DNA of 6,307 nt, from positions 1-6,307 of the forward strand of contig CAZHJW010000143.1 in NCBI GenBank assembly GCA_964533265.1. The letters are read 5' to 3'. This document shows, one piece after another, positions 5,532 through 6,307 of this stretch (positions are counted from its first letter, which is position 1; each line of letters begins with the position of its first letter). A program made the translations under genes and the position numbers. Under the pieces are notes generated by a model. The model made no database searches and had not been told where the DNA came from. It worked only from the letters and a program-made list of their open reading frames with translations. The stretch comes from UBA1100 sp964533265 (GTDB taxonomy: Bacteria; Verrucomicrobiota; Verrucomicrobiia; Limisphaerales; UBA1100).

Positions 5532-6307
5532 ATGCGATCCCTCTTTACTCTTCTGGCGGTGCTTTGTGTTTTAGTTGGTTCAGTACTCCAAGCGGCCAAG
5601 CAGCCCAATATTGTCATTATTATGGCTGATGACATGGGTTTTTCGGATATCGGCTGTTACGGCAGTGAAATTCAGACACCTACGCTCGATAAGCTGGCGG
5701 CAAATGGATTGCGCTTCACACAGTTCTACAACACTTCCCGCTGTTGCCCTACAAGGGCCTCGCTGCTTTCGGGCATGTATCAGCATCAGGCGGGTATCGG
5801 CCTGATGACCGGGGATAATAAGCTTCCCGGTTACCGTGGTGAGTTGGGTCGGGACGTGGTGTCCATCGCCGAGGCATTGAGCACCGGCGGGTATCGGCGT
5901 TATATGAGCGGCAAATGGCATGTGACCAAACACACACGTCCCCAGGGCCCCAAGGATAACTGGCCCTTACAACGCGGTTTTGAAAAGTTTTATGGGACCA
6001 TCATTGGAGCGGGTAGTTTTTTTGACCCGGCTACCTTGTGCCGTGCAAATACATTTATTACGCCTGAGAATGATGAGAAGTATCAGCCCAAGACCTATTA
6101 CTACACCGATGCTATCAGTGACAACGCGGTTACGTTCCTACAGGAGCACGCGAAGGAGTCTCCGGATAAGCCCGTGTTCCTCTATGTTGCCTATACCACC
6201 GCGCACTGGCCGATGCACGCGTTGCCCAAGGACATTGCGAAATACAAGGGTGTGTATGACGGCGGCTTTGCCAAGGTGCGTGCTGCGCGTTTTGAGCGGC
6301 TCAAGAA
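5532..6307 (+). CDS. Exported type I sulfatase (3' end beyond window)
   Basis: This is the N-terminal 258 residues of a Cys-type (S1 family) sulfatase. A signal peptide (MRSLFTLLAVLCVLVGSVLQA) is followed by the family opening PNIVIIMADDMGFSDIGCYG (25-44), whose D33-D34 bind the catalytic calcium. C71-C72-P-T-R75 with ASLLSG is the C-x-P-x-R formylglycine site, so maturation needs a formylglycine-generating enzyme, which is not in this window. GKWH (127-130) supplies the conserved active-site Lys and His. The protein would remove sulfate esters in the periplasm or outside the cell, probably from algal or host glycans; the substrate cannot be told from this part. ATG 5532 has an AGGA 11 bases upstream. 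The gene starts 45 bases after the barrel gene with no clear terminator, so read-through is possible, but its G+C and role fit the wider polysaccharide setting better than the metal block. Confidence 0.95.
   Translation, partial: MRSLFTLLAVLCVLVGSVLQAAKQPNIVIIMADDMGFSDIGCYGSEIQTPTLDKLAANGLRFTQFYNTSRCCPTRASLLSGMYQHQAGIGLMTGDNKLPGYRGELGRDVVSIAEALSTGGYRRYMSGKWHVTKHTRPQGPKDNWPLQRGFEKFYGTIIGAGSFFDPATLCRANTFITPENDEKYQPKTYYYTDAISDNAVTFLQEHAKESPDKPVFLYVAYTTAHWPMHALPKDIAKYKGVYDGGFAKVRAARFERLK

Noticed and set aside
5784..5807. Perfect 8-bp inverted repeat (CATCAGGC / GCCTGATG, 8-base loop) inside the sulfatase gene
   Set aside because: It lies in the conserved coding segment HQAGIGLM shortly after the active-site Cys. 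It is probably a by-product of codon choice, with nothing nearby suggesting a regulatory role.

Overview
The window looks like chromosomal DNA from the Planctomycetota-Verrucomicrobiota-Lentisphaerota (PVC) group, most likely a marine or aquatic verrucomicrobium or planctomycete. The main reason is a DUF1549/DUF1553 'planctomycete cytochrome' type protein followed directly by a DUF1501 protein, with a Cys-type sulfatase nearby. This set is typical of PVC polysaccharide-degrading genomes. The lineage is inferred from gene content only. All supported genes are on the + strand.

Layout: (1) Positions 1-2267 hold the 3' part of a large exported PSCyt2 (DUF1549) ... PSD1 (DUF1553) protein. It carries a CxxCH motif, a concanavalin/LamG-like insert and an Ala/Lys-rich coiled coil. 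(2) Positions 2268-3668 hold a DUF1501 protein with a Tat signal, whose ATG directly abuts the upstream TAA. These two form the usual PVC pair. (3) Positions 3739-5486 hold a three-gene block of visibly lower G+C: a small exported Cys/His-rich protein, an exported heavy-metal-associated (HMA) domain protein, and an outer-membrane beta-barrel-like protein that overlaps the HMA gene by ATGA. (4) From 5532 to the window edge lies the N-terminal part of an exported type I sulfatase with a CCPTR formylglycine site.

The most notable observation is in the HMA gene. It is interrupted by a single in-frame TGA (4420-4422) exactly where the first cysteine of the metal-binding GMTCxxC motif should be (GMT-TGA-KSC). 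The frame continues through the rest of a good HMA fold and ends in a 4-nt overlap with the next gene. A potential stem-loop lies immediately downstream of the TGA, with a G among the first two bases of its apical loop. The simplest explanation is a selenocysteine-containing periplasmic metal-binding protein (GMTUxxC). A recent nonsense mutation or a sequencing error is the main alternative. No selenocysteine machinery (selA/selB/selC/selD) is visible in the window.

Working model (inference): the three middle genes form a small envelope metal-handling module. An exported Cys/His-rich peptide and a Sec/Cys HMA protein would bind soft metals such as Hg or Cu in the periplasm, with a beta-barrel partner in the outer membrane. 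The flanking genes belong to the sulfated-polysaccharide lifestyle and are probably functionally unrelated. No RNA genes, mobile elements or CRISPR arrays were seen, and no gap between genes exceeds about 110 bases.
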